From Mesonia aquimarina (GTDB taxonomy: Bacteria; Bacteroidota; Bacteroidia; Flavobacteriales; Flavobacteriaceae): a stretch of DNA of 64,000 bases. The stretch lies in the NCBI RefSeq assembly GCF_003667275.1, contig NZ_RCNV01000004.1, positions 62,001 through 126,000 on the forward strand. The letters run 5' to 3'. The position numbers and the translations under genes were made by a program. Positions within the stretch are counted from its first letter, which is position 1. The number at the start of each line of letters is the position of its first letter. The notes below the pieces were generated by a model, which did no database searches, had not been told where the DNA came from, and saw only the letters and a list, made by a program, of their open reading frames with translations. Below are positions 34,567 to 44,545 of this stretch, in pieces.

Positions 34567-35826
34567 TCAAGTTTTTTGTTTCTTTTTCTTAGCAGCTGGA
34601 AATAATACATTATTCAAAATTAAACGATAACCGGGAGAATTAGGATGCAATGACAACTCTGTTTTAGGATCTCCTACCATATGTTGATAATCCTCAGGAT
34701 CGTGACCTCCATAAAATGTAAAAAAACCTTTTCCTTTTATTCCATGGATATAACGAGCTTCACCATTACTTTTATTTTTTCCCATTACTAGAACAGTTGG
34801 TTTTATTTCTCGTGGATCGTAAGAAGTAGTTTGCCCCATAAAGCCTTTCACTAAACTAGTATGGTTTTGACATAGCATCGTAGGAATAGGATCCCATTTA
34901 GCCGAATAGGTTTTCAGAGTAAAATAATCTACCTCTTTAGAAATCTTTCTTTTTGTTGTCATATCAATAGAAGAAAACTCATATTTCATAGGACTTCTCT
35001 CCAACGTGAAATCAGTAAATGCAAATGTATTATTGTAATCAATTTTGCTCTGATAACCAGCCTCACTTGGGTCGCCATCGAACATAGGTTCACAAATATC
35101 AACACCATCTGCAGCTAGAGCTATATCAAAACTATCGGTTGCACTGCACATAGCGAACATAAAACCACCACCTACTACGTAATTTCTTATTTTTTTAGCG
35201 ACAGCTAGTTTTTCTTCAGAAACTTTATCATAACCCAAATCTGTCGCTAATTTTTCAGCATTTTTCTTATCTTCAATATACCACGGAGTTGCGCGATATC
35301 TGGCATAAAACTTACCATATTGACCTGTGAAGTCTTCGTGATGTAAGTGCAGCCAATCGTACAATAAGAGTTTTTCTTCTAATACATCTTTATCATAAAT
35401 AGTTTCATAAGGTATTTCGGCATAAGTTAAAACCATTGTTACAGCGTCATCCCAAGGTGCTTTTCCGTCTGGAGTATAAACAGCAATTTTAGGTGCTTTT
35501 TCTAAGACCACAGCTTCCATGTTTTGTGAAGGACTACTAATCTCTTCTAAAACAGAACTAGTTTTAGCATCGCTTAAAACCTCAAACGAAACTCCTCTAA
35601 TTTTACACTCTTTACGTAATCCCTCTGTGTCTGGTACTAAAAAAGCTCCTCCTCTATAATTGAGTAACCATTTTACTTTTTGTTGCTTTTTTAGCACCCA
35701 ATACGTTATTCCGTATGCTTTTAAATGATCTTTTTGAGAATCAGCATCCATAGGAATTAAAACATAAGATGCAAATGAAAAAAACGGAATTAGTAATAAA
35801 ATTAAAATGCAAATTAACTTTTTCAT
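34567..35826 (-). CDS. Secreted protein usually labelled asparagine synthetase B, GATase-like
   Basis: 419-residue protein with a signal peptide (MKKLICILILLLIPFFSFA). Database labels call homologues asparagine synthetase B, but I see no N-terminal Cys amidase or PP-loop motif of AsnB, so the name is doubtful. The visible core, VVGGGFMFAMCSATDSFDIAL (residues about 220-240) and later FFTFYGGHDPEDY, resembles the ThuA or class I glutamine amidotransferase-like fold, with a Cys after a Gly-rich turn and a His-Asp later. I infer an exported hydrolase or binding protein. No operon partner: dnaB lies 51 bases upstream on the same strand. Confidence 0.7.
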   Translation of the reverse strand: MKKLICILILLLIPFFSFASYVLIPMDADSQKDHLKAYGITYWVLKKQQKVKWLLNYRGGAFLVPDTEGLRKECKIRGVSFEVLSDAKTSSVLEEISSPSQNMEAVVLEKAPKIAVYTPDGKAPWDDAVTMVLTYAEIPYETIYDKDVLEEKLLLYDWLHLHHEDFTGQYGKFYARYRATPWYIEDKKNAEKLATDLGYDKVSEEKLAVAKKIRNYVVGGGFMFAMCSATDSFDIALAADGVDICEPMFDGDPSEAGYQSKIDYNNTFAFTDFTLERSPMKYEFSSIDMTTKRKISKEVDYFTLKTYSAKWDPIPTMLCQNHTSLVKGFMGQTTSYDPREIKPTVLVMGKNKSNGEARYIHGIKGKGFFTFYGGHDPEDYQHMVGDPKTELSLHPNSPGYRLILNNVLFPAAKKKKQKT

Positions 35827-35877
35827 AGTTGAAAGATAATCAAAATTTATTCCATAACTAAATTAGCGTTCTTCAAT

Positions 35878-37428
35878 TTAGAAAGGCACATCATCTTCTC
35901 CTGATGAACTATTCATGGAACTACCAAAGGCTTCATCTGCTGAAGGAAGATTTGCCGGATTAAAATTGTCTTTTTCACCGTCGTTCTCTTCATTCAATTT
36001 AGAGTGAAATTCAAATGGTGAATCAAAAGTTTCAAGATTATCAAATTTACCAAGATGACCGATAAATTTCAGCCTAATATTTTCTAATCCCCCGTTACGG
36101 TGTTTAGCTACAATAAATTCTGCCTGACCTTCGGTCGGACTTCTTTCTTCATCATCCCATTCATCAATTTTATAATATTCAGGACGGTAAATAAATGAAA
36201 CAATATCGGCATCTTGCTCAATTGCTCCAGATTCCCTTAAATCAGAGAGCAGAGGTCGCTTGCTTCCTCCACGAGTTTCTACTGCTCGAGATAACTGAGA
36301 AAGAGCAATAACCGGTACATTTAATTCTTTTGCTAAAGCTTTCAGGTTTCTAGAAATAGTAGAAATTTCCTGTTCACGATTTCCACCTTTCTGTGTTCCA
36401 CCCGCGGTCATTAATTGTAAATAGTCAATTACAATTAACTTTATACCGTGTTGTGAGGCTAAACGGCGTGCTTTTGCACGTAAATCAAAAATAGAAAGAG
36501 ATGGTGTATCATCAATAAATAAAGGTGCTTTTTCCAAGCCTTTAACTTTCACGTTTAGTTGTTCCCACTCGTGTGTTTCTAAATTTCCTGTTCTTAGTTT
36601 TTCTGAAGAAAGTCCTGTTTCAGAAGAAATTAAACGTGTAATCAACTGTACAGAAGACATTTCACAAGAGAAAAATGCAACCGGAATATTTTGTCCAACT
36701 GCAATATTACGAGCCATTGACAAGGTTAATGCTGTTTTACCCATACCAGGTCTTGCTGCCACAATAATTAAATCACTGGGCTGCCAACCGGAAGTAAGTT
36801 GATCTAGTTTATCAAAACCGGAAGGAATACCGCTTAAACCTTCTTTATTAGAAATTTCCTCAATTCTTTTCTTTGCTTGAATTACTAAACTATGAGCCGT
36901 TTCTGAAGAACGTTTAATATTTCCTTGTGTTACCTCATAAAGTTTAGATTCTGCTGTGTCTAATAAATCAAAAACATCTGTACTTTCTTCGTAGGCATCT
37001 TCAATTATTTCATTTGAAATTTTTATCAAACTTCGTTGAATATATTTTTGAAGAATTATTCTAGCATGAAACTCAATATGTGCAGAAGATGATACTTTTT
37101 GGGTTAGTTGAATTAAATAATAATCGCCACCGGAAGCTTCCAGTTTTTCATCTTTCTTTAATTGACTAGAAACCGTTAATAAGTCAACTGGTTCACTATT
37201 TTCAAACAAGGTATAGACAGCATGATAAATATGTTGATGTGATTTTTTATAAAAAACTTCAGGATGAAGAATATCTATAACCTCATCTACACCTTTTTTA
37301 TCTATCATCATCGCGCCTAGCACAACTTCTTCTAAATCAACTGCTTGTGGAGGTAATTTTCCTTTTTCAAGATTAATAACATTTCCTCCTCCAAATTTAT
37401 ATTGTTGTGCCGATTTTGTTTTTTCCAT
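35878..37428 (-). CDS. dnaB: Replicative DNA helicase
   Basis: 516-residue hexameric helicase that unwinds DNA at the replication fork. It has the N-terminal primase-interaction domain (PPQAVDLEEVVLGAMMIDK at residues about 26-45), Walker A in ARPGMGKTALTLS (about 216), Walker B around IKLIVIDYLQLMTAGG, the arginine-finger-type segment SDLRESGAIEQDADI, and the C-terminal HRNGGLENIRL. The tail after residue 470 is acidic and Ser-rich, as in Flavobacteriia. No intein is present. It starts with MEKTKSAQQYK. It is likely transcribed with the secreted protein gene downstream. Confidence 0.97.
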   Translation of the reverse strand: MEKTKSAQQYKFGGGNVINLEKGKLPPQAVDLEEVVLGAMMIDKKGVDEVIDILHPEVFYKKSHQHIYHAVYTLFENSEPVDLLTVSSQLKKDEKLEASGGDYYLIQLTQKVSSSAHIEFHARIILQKYIQRSLIKISNEIIEDAYEESTDVFDLLDTAESKLYEVTQGNIKRSSETAHSLVIQAKKRIEEISNKEGLSGIPSGFDKLDQLTSGWQPSDLIIVAARPGMGKTALTLSMARNIAVGQNIPVAFFSCEMSSVQLITRLISSETGLSSEKLRTGNLETHEWEQLNVKVKGLEKAPLFIDDTPSLSIFDLRAKARRLASQHGIKLIVIDYLQLMTAGGTQKGGNREQEISTISRNLKALAKELNVPVIALSQLSRAVETRGGSKRPLLSDLRESGAIEQDADIVSFIYRPEYYKIDEWDDEERSPTEGQAEFIVAKHRNGGLENIRLKFIGHLGKFDNLETFDSPFEFHSKLNEENDGEKDNFNPANLPSADEAFGSSMNSSSGEDDVPF

Positions 37429-37545
37429 ATCACGAAAGTAAAAAAATTGTTAAGGCAAAGGCGAAAAATTACGAACTAGATAGTTCACCATTCATTAACA
37501 ATTGAACTGTTGATAACTAAATTTTATTGTTGATAAGCATAAAAA

Positions 37546-37571
37546 AACCGAAGTAAAAAACTTCGGATTTT
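37546..37571 (-). terminator. Terminator of accA
   Basis: CCGAAG (37549-37554) and CTTCGG (37561-37566) with A/T-rich flanks; on the minus strand the stem is followed by a run of T. It sits 30 bases beyond the accA stop. Confidence 0.75.
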
Positions 37572-37595
37572 TTAAATGTTATGGATTCAGCGGAT

Positions 37596-38549
37596 CTAGC
37601 CTTTAAACACTCCCATGTTTAAATATTTTTCCATTCTAGTTTCTACTAATTCTTCTGGTGATAAGTTTTTAAGCTCATTATAAGATTCGGAAACTACTTT
37701 AGAAAGTGTTTTAAACATTTCCTCTTTACTACTATGCGCTCCACCTAAAGGTTCTTTTATAATAGAGTCTATTACTTTAAGACGTTTAGCATCTTTTGCG
37801 GTAAGCTTTAAAGCTTCTGCAGCTTGTTCTTTATGATCCCAACTGCGCCATAGAATTGATGAACAGTTTTCTGGAGAAATCACAGAGTACCAAGAATTTT
37901 CTAGCATCATTACCTTATCTCCTACACCAATTCCTAATGCTCCACCACTAGCTCCTTCTCCAATTACAACAACAATTATAGGAACTTTAAGACGTGTCAT
38001 TTCTAAAATATTACGAGCAATCGCTTCTCCTTGACCTCTTTCTTCTGCTTCTAAACCGGGATAAGCTCCGGGTGTGTCTATAAATGTAAGTACAGGAAGA
38101 TTAAACTTTTCAGCAGATTTCATTAAGCGTAATGCTTTACGATAACCTTCTGGACTAGCCATTCCAAAATTTCGGTATTGACGTGTTTTAGTATTATATC
38201 CTTTTTGTTGACCGACAATCATAAAGCTTTGACCATCAACTTTTCCTAAACCACCGACCATTGCTTTATCATCAGCAACATTTCTATCGCCATGAAGTTC
38301 TAAAAAGGTATCGCCGCAAAGTGCCTTTATATAATCTAAAGTATAAGGCCTGTTTGGATGTCTTGAAAGCTGAACACGTTGCCAAGCAGTTAGGTTTTTA
38401 TATATTTCCTTTTTAGTTTCTTTTAGTTTCTTTTCTATTTGCTTGCAGGTTTCAGATACATCAACTTCACTATCTTCTCCTATTTTACAAGCTTTTGTAT
38501 ATTGTTCTTGTAAATCTTTTATCGGTAATTCAAAATCTAAATATTCCAT
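37596..38549 (-). CDS. accA: Acetyl-CoA carboxylase carboxyltransferase subunit alpha
   Basis: 317-residue alpha subunit of acetyl-CoA carboxylase, which with AccD transfers carboxyl from biotin to acetyl-CoA for fatty acid synthesis. Key segments: the N-terminal [49 protein letters not shown], and the oxyanion-forming [15 protein letters not shown] and the [12 protein letters not shown] segment. The length is typical. accB, accC and accD are not here. It lies 136 bases below the LptF/G permease gene on the same strand, and its own terminator follows. Confidence 0.97.
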   Translation of the reverse strand: MEYLDFELPIKDLQEQYTKACKIGEDSEVDVSETCKQIEKKLKETKKEIYKNLTAWQRVQLSRHPNRPYTLDYIKALCGDTFLELHGDRNVADDKAMVGGLGKVDGQSFMIVGQQKGYNTKTRQYRNFGMASPEGYRKALRLMKSAEKFNLPVLTFIDTPGAYPGLEAEERGQGEAIARNILEMTRLKVPIIVVVIGEGASGGALGIGVGDKVMMLENSWYSVISPENCSSILWRSWDHKEQAAEALKLTAKDAKRLKVIDSIIKEPLGGAHSSKEEMFKTLSKVVSESYNELKNLSPEELVETRMEKYLNMGVFKG

Positions 38550-38685
38550 AACTTGGCTATAGCTTTTGTTTTTATAGCTTACAAATATATAAAACTTCTC
38601 TAGTTGTTTTCTCGCTTCAGTTTAATTTTTTAAAAAAATTGGATCCATTAAATTCTAAAAAGATCTTAACTATTTATTTAAGAAA

Positions 38686-39759
38686 TTATCGTCTTGCTTT
38701 ACGTAGTAATATAACAGCTAATACTCCAAAAACGATATTTGGAAACCAAACCGCTAATAGCGGTGAAAAAGTTGATTGCTCTGCAATAGTACCAAATACT
38801 TTATCGAAAAAGACAAAGATAAAGGCAATAGAGATTCCTACCGCTAAATTTACACCCATCCCGCCTCTGCGTTTCATCGCGGAAACTGACACTGCTATTA
38901 TAGTAAGAATATAAGCAGAAACAGGCAAACTTAATCGTTTATATGCAACTACTTGGTAACGATTAATATTGGCGGAGCCACGACGTTTTTCTTGTTCGAT
39001 AAAATCATCTAATTCAGCATAATTCAGGGTTTCTGCGATGTAAGAAACCGGTGTTAATGCATCAAACTCGAATGGTAAAATTGTATCTAATTTAGTTTTA
39101 GAAATCAGCTTATCTCCGCGAGCACCCACAAATCTTTTTTCATAACGAATAAGTGTATAAGAACTGTCTTCTTCATTAAATTGTAATCGATCTGCTTTGA
39201 TTTTAAATTTTAACTGATTTCCTTCAAAATGTTCTAAGGTAAAATTATTTGCTGTGTGTTGCTTTGGTCGAAAATGTGTAGCATAAATATATTCATTATC
39301 ATTTATCTGCCTATAGACATCTTTAGTTTCTTGTACATCCTCGTGTTTTAAATACTTATATTTAAACTCATTATAACCTTCGTTAGCTTCAGGCGCTAAA
39401 TACATACTCATAATTAAGGCAGCAACACAAACTATAGTTGCACCAATAATATAAGGCCGTAAAAATCTATTAAATGAAACACCGGAACTTAAAAAAGCAA
39501 TAATTTCTGTATTATTAGCAAGTTTTGAAGTAAACCAAATTACTGATAAAAATAAGAATAATGGAAATAGTAAATTGGCAAAATAGACCGTAAAGTCTAT
39601 ATAATAATAAACTACCTCTATAAAAGGAACATCTTTTTCAAAAATCTTATCAATTTTTTCAGCTAAATTTACTGTAATTCCAATAGGAATAAAAAGTAAA
39701 AGCAACATAGTAAATGTACCCAAATAGCGTTTTAATATGTACCAATCTAATATTTTCAA
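38686..39759 (-). CDS. LptF/LptG family permease (YjgP/YjgQ)
   Basis: 357-residue inner-membrane component of the lipopolysaccharide exporter. The layout is typical: MKILDWYILKRYLGTFTMLL with the first membrane helix, two more near residues 55-75 and 100-120, a periplasmic beta-jellyroll part (about residues 130-265), then three C-terminal helices ending near the end. Sequence alone does not separate LptF from LptG; many Bacteroidota have two such genes and this one is next to tgt, the common position of the LptG-type copy. It starts 2 bases from the tgt stop, so it is translationally linked to tgt. Confidence 0.9.
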   Translation of the reverse strand: MKILDWYILKRYLGTFTMLLLLFIPIGITVNLAEKIDKIFEKDVPFIEVVYYYIDFTVYFANLLFPLFLFLSVIWFTSKLANNTEIIAFLSSGVSFNRFLRPYIIGATIVCVAALIMSMYLAPEANEGYNEFKYKYLKHEDVQETKDVYRQINDNEYIYATHFRPKQHTANNFTLEHFEGNQLKFKIKADRLQFNEEDSSYTLIRYEKRFVGARGDKLISKTKLDTILPFEFDALTPVSYIAETLNYAELDDFIEQEKRRGSANINRYQVVAYKRLSLPVSAYILTIIAVSVSAMKRRGGMGVNLAVGISIAFIFVFFDKVFGTIAEQSTFSPLLAVWFPNIVFGVLAVILLRKARR

Positions 39760-39760
39760 A

Positions 39761-40891
39761 CTATAAACGTTTATCCATTTGTTTAACCATTTTATCTTTC
39801 CAGGTTCTAAAATCTCCAGCTAAAATATGTTTTCTAGCCTCTCTAACCAACCAAAGATAAAAACCAAGATTATGAATAGTAGCAATTTGCCTGCCAAGCA
39901 TTTCGTTTACAGTAAATAAATGTCTTACATACGCTTTAGAATACTCTGTATCTACCCATGTAATTCCCATTTCATCTATAGGAGAAAAATCGTCTTCCCA
40001 TTTTTTATTCTTTATATTTATAGTTCCGTGAGCAGTAAATAACATTCCATTTCTACCATTTCTTGTTGGCATTACGCAATCAAACATATCTACACCTAAT
40101 GCAATATTTTCTAATAAATTAATTGGGGTACCAACGCCCATTAAATAACGTGGTTTGTCTTCAGGTAATATGTTTGTTACAACCTCTGTCATAGCATACA
40201 TTTCTTCAGCAGGTTCTCCAACTGAAAGCCCACCAATTGCATTTCCTTCTGCACCAGCATTTGCAATGTATTCAGCTGATTGTTCACGAAGATCTTTATA
40301 TGTACTTCCTTGAACTATCGGAAAAAGTGTCTGTTCATATCCATAAAGTGGAGATGTTTTTTCAAAATGATTTATACATCTATCTAGCCAACGATGTGTC
40401 ATATGCATAGATCGTTTTGCATATTTATAATCGCACGGGTATGGTGTACATTCATCAAAAGCCATAATTATATCGGCTCCTATTTCTCGCTGAACTTCCA
40501 TAACATTCTCGGGCGTAAAAAAGTGATATGAACCATCTATATGCGATTTAAACTTAACGCCTTCTTCTTTTATTTTTCTATTGGCCGAGAGCGAGTAAAC
40601 TTGGTACCCGCCACTATCTGTCAAGATATTCCGGTCCCAATTCATGAATTTATGTAAACCCCCAGCTTTTCTTAAGATATCAGTTTTAGGACGTAGATAT
40701 AAATGATAAGTATTCCCTAAAATTATATCAGGATTTATTTCTTCTTTTAGTTCTTTTTGATGAACTCCCTTTACTGTAGCAACTGTACCAACAGGCATAA
40801 AAATAGGAGTTTCTATTGTGCCGTGATCTGTGGTTATACTTGCAGCTCTTGCACTGCTATTAGGATCTTTAGCTTGGAGTTTAAATTTCAT
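39761..40891 (-). CDS. tgt: tRNA-guanine transglycosylase without the zinc cysteines
   Basis: 376-residue enzyme that replaces G34 by preQ1 in tRNAs with GUN anticodons (queuosine pathway). I chose the start MKFKLQAKDPNSSARA at 40891, because families start there; an upstream ATG at 40912 would add seven residues. Active-site motifs are intact: NILTDSGGYQVYSL, GGLSVGEP and DCVMPTRNGRNG with the nucleophile Asp. In E. coli Tgt the zinc site is CxCxxC plus His; here the aligned region reads DEMGITWVDTEYSKAYVRHL, without Cys, although the later TIHNL His remains. It forms a tgt-lptF/G(-accA) operon. Confidence 0.93.
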   Translation of the reverse strand: MKFKLQAKDPNSSARAASITTDHGTIETPIFMPVGTVATVKGVHQKELKEEINPDIILGNTYHLYLRPKTDILRKAGGLHKFMNWDRNILTDSGGYQVYSLSANRKIKEEGVKFKSHIDGSYHFFTPENVMEVQREIGADIIMAFDECTPYPCDYKYAKRSMHMTHRWLDRCINHFEKTSPLYGYEQTLFPIVQGSTYKDLREQSAEYIANAGAEGNAIGGLSVGEPAEEMYAMTEVVTNILPEDKPRYLMGVGTPINLLENIALGVDMFDCVMPTRNGRNGMLFTAHGTINIKNKKWEDDFSPIDEMGITWVDTEYSKAYVRHLFTVNEMLGRQIATIHNLGFYLWLVREARKHILAGDFRTWKDKMVKQMDKRL

Positions 40892-41111
40892 ATTATGGTT
40901 TAAAGCGCACAAAGATAAGCATAAGCTACGAGTTTAAAAGTATAGCTTTAAAATCCTTATTTTATTTAATATAAAAAATCATTTTACTCCCTATATCAAT
41001 TATTATCTTTAAAAACTCTTTTAGAATATACTAATCGAAATAAGGTTTAAATATGACAAGCTTTTCTATATTTGAAGATATAAAACATTAAATTTATTAC
41101 ACTTTTAAATC

Positions 41112-41897
41112 ATGAAAAAAATCTACTTTATATTCTTCAGCTTTTCAATATTCCTTAGTGCTTGTCAAAACGAACCTAAAAAAATAAAAAGTGATAAAGA
41201 AGCGGTTGCCTTCGCTGAAAAAATTGAAAAAACACACGAAAAAAAATCCTTTGCAAAAAAGCAAGCAGTTTCTTTTCATATCGATTTAAATTTTGGCGGA
41301 GAAGAAAGATTAAATGCTACCATTACACAACTCACAAATTCCGGAAAGATTAAAATTAAAAAAGATGACGGTACTACAATAATTTTTGATGGTAAAGAAG
41401 TTTATCTCTACCCAGAAGTCACCAATTATTCCGGTGCTCGATTTGATATTTTTACTTGGTCTTATTTTTTTATGATGCCACATAAATTAACCGACCCAGG
41501 AACTGTTTGGAAAAATAAAAAAGAACGTGAATTAAATGAAAAAAAATACAATTCAGCTAAATTAAGCTTTCAGCAAAACATAGGCGACGCCCCAGATGAT
41601 TGGTATGTAGTTTATGCTGATAAAAATACAAACTTACTAAAAGCAGCGGCCTACATTGTAACCTTTGGTAAAGATATAGAAAAAGCCGAAAAGAACCCAC
41701 ACGCAATTGTATACGAAAACTATATTACAGTAGACGGTATACCTTTCTCCAATTATTGGAAATTTTTTAATTGGAGTGAAGAAAAAGGAATTTACGGAAA
41801 ACCCATTGGGGAAGCACTCATTAAAAATATCAGTTTAAAAGAAGTATCAGAAGGAGAATTTTCTGTACCAAAAACTGCCATAAAAATCGAGCAATAA
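41112..41897 (+). CDS. Lipoprotein, possibly DUF6503-like
   Basis: 261-residue protein. Its N terminus MKKIYFIFFSFSIFLSACQN is a lipoprotein signal with lipobox LSAC. The mature part is beta-rich with segments such as VSFHIDLNFGGEE, TTIIFDGKEVYLYPEVTNY, RFDIFTWSYFFMMPHKLTDP and GIPFSNYWKFFNWSEEKG, reminiscent of LolA/LppX-like outer-membrane lipoprotein-sorting folds and of Bacteroidota DUF6503. The function is unknown. A TATATTTG box at 41067-41074 could be its promoter. It is followed by the thrS promoter. Confidence 0.65.
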   Translation: MKKIYFIFFSFSIFLSACQNEPKKIKSDKEAVAFAEKIEKTHEKKSFAKKQAVSFHIDLNFGGEERLNATITQLTNSGKIKIKKDDGTTIIFDGKEVYLYPEVTNYSGARFDIFTWSYFFMMPHKLTDPGTVWKNKKERELNEKKYNSAKLSFQQNIGDAPDDWYVVYADKNTNLLKAAAYIVTFGKDIEKAEKNPHAIVYENYITVDGIPFSNYWKFFNWSEEKGIYGKPIGEALIKNISLKEVSEGEFSVPKTAIKIEQ

Positions 41898-41923
41898 AAA
41901 CAATATTTAAGCACTTTTGTTGC

Positions 41924-41953
41924 TTGTAAAGAAAAATTATCCTTTTATCTTTG
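41924..41953 (+). promoter_or_regulatory. Promoter of the thrS-infC-rpmI-rplT unit
   Basis: TTG (41924-41926), 19 bases, then TATCTTTG (41946-41953): a complete match to the Bacteroidota -33/-7 promoter form. The transcript start should be near 41960, leaving a leader of about 10 bases before the thrS ATG at 41971. That leaves no room for the long T-box or operator leader found elsewhere. Confidence 0.75.
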
Positions 41954-41970
41954 CCACTTAAACTAGACGC

Positions 41971-43917
41971 ATGATCAAAATTACTTTGCCAGATGGCAGC
42001 ATCAAAGAGTTTGAAAACGGAACAACCGTTTTAGAAGTAGCCCAAAGCATAAGTCAAGGCTTGGCTAGAAATGTTATTTCTGCAAAATTCAACGGGCAAA
42101 CCGTTGAGACTAAAACCCCATTACAAACAGATGGATCTTTAGTGTTGTTCACTTGGAAAGATGATGAGGGCAAAAAAGCATTTTGGCATAGTTCTGCTCA
42201 CGTTTTAGCGCAAGCAATTCAAGAATTGTACCCTGGTGTAAAACTTACCATTGGTCCTGCAATCGATACTGGTTTTTATTACGATGTAGATTTTGGCGAG
42301 CATAAAATTTCTGAAAATGACTTCAAAAAAATTGAAGATAAAATGCTAGAAATCTCGCGCCAAAAGCACGAATTTGAAATGCGAGAAGTTTCAAAAGCAG
42401 ATGCTTTAAATTTCTATAAAGAAGAAAAAAATCCTTACAAAGTTGAATTAATTGAGAACTTAGAAGACGGAGATATTACATTTTGTGATCATGCTAACTT
42501 TACAGACTTGTGTAGAGGTGGTCATATACCAAATACCGGAATTATTAAAGCGGTAAAGTTAATGAGCGTTGCCGGTGCGTATTGGCGCGGAGATGAAAAC
42601 AATCCACAGTTAACGCGTGTTTACGGTGTCTCTTTTCCAAAGCAAAAAGAATTAAAAGAATATTTAGTTCTTTTAGAAGAAGCAAAAAAGCGTGACCATA
42701 GAAAACTTGGTAAAGAATTACAACTCTTTACATTTTCTCAAAAAGTCGGACAAGGTTTACCACTTTGGCTGCCAAAAGGTGCTGCATTAAGAGAACGATT
42801 AGAAAATTTCCTTAAAAAAGCGCAACAAAAAGCAGGTTACGAGCAAGTCGTTTCACCACATATTGGTCAAAAAGAATTGTACGTAACTTCTGGTCACTAT
42901 GCAAAATATGGCGAAGACAGTTTTCAACCAATAAAAACACCAAGTGAAGATGAAGAGTTTTTATTAAAACCGATGAACTGCCCTCACCACTGCGAAATAT
43001 ACAATGCAAGTTCTTGGAGTTATCGTGATTTACCAAAACGCTTTGCCGAATTTGGTACCGTTTATCGTTACGAGCAAAGTGGTGAATTACATGGATTAAC
43101 CCGTGTAAGAGGTTTCACTCAAGATGATGCCCATATTTTTTGCACACCAGATCAATTAGATGATGAGTTTAAAAAAGTAATTGATTTAGTATTATATGTT
43201 TTCGGTTCCTTAGGTTTCGAAAACTTTACGGCACAAGTTTCATTAAGAGATCCAGATAATAAAGAAAAGTACATCGGCTCCGATGAAAATTGGGAGAAAG
43301 CAGAAAATGCAATTATTAATGCCGCAAAAGAAAAGAATTTAAATTATATAATTGAAACAGGTGAAGCAGCATTTTATGGTCCTAAATTAGACTTCATGGT
43401 AAAAGATGCTCTAGGAAGAAGCTGGCAATTAGGAACTATACAAGTAGATTACAATTTACCTGAACGTTTCGATTTAACCTATAAAGGTAGTGATAATGAA
43501 ATGCATCGCCCTGTAATGATACACCGTGCTCCTTTTGGAAGTATGGAACGCTTTGTGGCAATTTTACTGGAACATACTGGTGGAAATTTCCCATTATGGC
43601 TAATGCCAGAGCAAACTATAATTCTGTCTTTGAGTGAGAAATATGAAAATTATACAAAAAAAGTTTTAAATTCACTAGAAAATCACGAAATTCGCGGCGT
43701 ATCGGACAATCGAAATGAGACCATGGGTAAGAAAATTCGTGAAGCCGAAGTCAACAAGATACCATATATGGTCATTGTTGGTGAGAAAGAAGAGCAAAAT
43801 GGCATCATTTCTGTACGTAAACACGGTGGTGAAGATTTAGGCACAATGAGCGTTGAGCAATTTGCAGAAATCATTAATACAGAAATTAGCCAAAGTTTAA
43901 AAACATTTGAAGTTTAA
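41971..43917 (+). CDS. thrS: Threonyl-tRNA synthetase
   Basis: 648-residue class II synthetase that charges tRNA-Thr. Domains in order: TGS (1-60, [19 protein letters not shown]), the editing domain with [11 protein letters not shown] (about 72-82) and HKIS-type segments, the catalytic domain with zinc ligands Cys in [12 protein letters not shown], His in [12 protein letters not shown] and His in [13 protein letters not shown] (motif 3), and the anticodon-binding C-terminal domain (from about 545). All zinc ligands are present, in contrast to tgt. It leads the unit thrS-infC-rpmI-rplT, with only 17 bases to the inferred infC start. Confidence 0.97.
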   Translation: MIKITLPDGSIKEFENGTTVLEVAQSISQGLARNVISAKFNGQTVETKTPLQTDGSLVLFTWKDDEGKKAFWHSSAHVLAQAIQELYPGVKLTIGPAIDTGFYYDVDFGEHKISENDFKKIEDKMLEISRQKHEFEMREVSKADALNFYKEEKNPYKVELIENLEDGDITFCDHANFTDLCRGGHIPNTGIIKAVKLMSVAGAYWRGDENNPQLTRVYGVSFPKQKELKEYLVLLEEAKKRDHRKLGKELQLFTFSQKVGQGLPLWLPKGAALRERLENFLKKAQQKAGYEQVVSPHIGQKELYVTSGHYAKYGEDSFQPIKTPSEDEEFLLKPMNCPHHCEIYNASSWSYRDLPKRFAEFGTVYRYEQSGELHGLTRVRGFTQDDAHIFCTPDQLDDEFKKVIDLVLYVFGSLGFENFTAQVSLRDPDNKEKYIGSDENWEKAENAIINAAKEKNLNYIIETGEAAFYGPKLDFMVKDALGRSWQLGTIQVDYNLPERFDLTYKGSDNEMHRPVMIHRAPFGSMERFVAILLEHTGGNFPLWLMPEQTIILSLSEKYENYTKKVLNSLENHEIRGVSDNRNETMGKKIREAEVNKIPYMVIVGEKEEQNGIISVRKHGGEDLGTMSVEQFAEIINTEISQSLKTFEV

Positions 43918-43934
43918 TTTAAAATTATATAGTC

Positions 43935-44492
43935 ATAGCAATACGTAGAAAAAAATCCAAGAATTCATTTAGACAGAAAAAGGAGGATCCGCACAGAATT
44001 AACGATAAAATTCGTGTGAATGAAGTTCGCTTAGTAGGAGATAATGTAGAGATGGGTGTTTACCCAACTAGAAAAGCCTTATCTATTGCTGAAGAATTAG
44101 GCTTAGATTTGGTAGAAATTTCTCCAAATGCTAAACCGCCTGTTGTTAAGGCCATGGACTATAAAAAGTTTCTTTATGAACAAAAGAAACGTGAAAAAGC
44201 CATGAAAGCAAAAGCTTCTAAGGTAGTGGTTAAAGAAATTCGATTTGGTCCTAATACAGATGATCATGATTATGAATTTAAAAAGAACCACGCACAAAAA
44301 TTCTTAGAAGAAGGAGCAAAGCTTAAAGCTTATGTCTTTTTCAAAGGTCGTTCTATTGTCTTTAAAGATAAAGGTGAAATTTTATTACTTCGCCTTGCTA
44401 CCGATTTAGAAGAAGTTGGTAAGGTAGAACAAATGCCTAAGCTAGAAGGAAAGCGTATGACCATGTTTATGGCGCCAAGAAAATCAAAATAA
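43935..44492 (+). CDS. infC: Translation initiation factor IF-3 with a non-canonical ATA start
   Basis: 185-residue IF-3 that blocks early 50S joining and checks start-codon choice. The frame is open from a stop at 43920-43922, but contains no ATG, and the first GTG is at 44016, which would cut off the conserved N-terminal segment [18 protein letters not shown]. The codons before it read (ATA) A I R R K K S, matching the usual M A I R R start of Bacteroidota IF-3, so ATA at 43935 is the likely start. ATA at 43929 or 43941 is possible. E. coli infC also uses a rare start (AUU) for autoregulation. Domains: N (to about residue 75), linker [14 protein letters not shown] domain with [19 protein letters not shown]. 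Confidence 0.93.
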   Translation: MAIRRKKSKNSFRQKKEDPHRINDKIRVNEVRLVGDNVEMGVYPTRKALSIAEELGLDLVEISPNAKPPVVKAMDYKKFLYEQKKREKAMKAKASKVVVKEIRFGPNTDDHDYEFKKNHAQKFLEEGAKLKAYVFFKGRSIVFKDKGEILLLRLATDLEEVGKVEQMPKLEGKRMTMFMAPRKSK

Positions 44493-44545
44493 ACGAGATT
44501 TCTCGTGAAAATAATAAGTTGAGATAACTAAAAACAAGGACAGAC

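Noticed and set aside
43979-43989. AAAGGAGGATC as a Shine-Dalgarno sequence
   Set aside because: It encodes the conserved KKEDPH part of IF-3 and there is no start codon at a suitable distance.
44016-44018. GTG at 44016 as infC start
   Set aside because: It would remove the conserved RRKKS...[10 protein letters not shown] segment of IF-3; the upstream frame is open and matches the family.
43995-44300. Minus-strand frames over infC
   Set aside because: Shadows of the conserved IF-3 coding frame with low-complexity translation.
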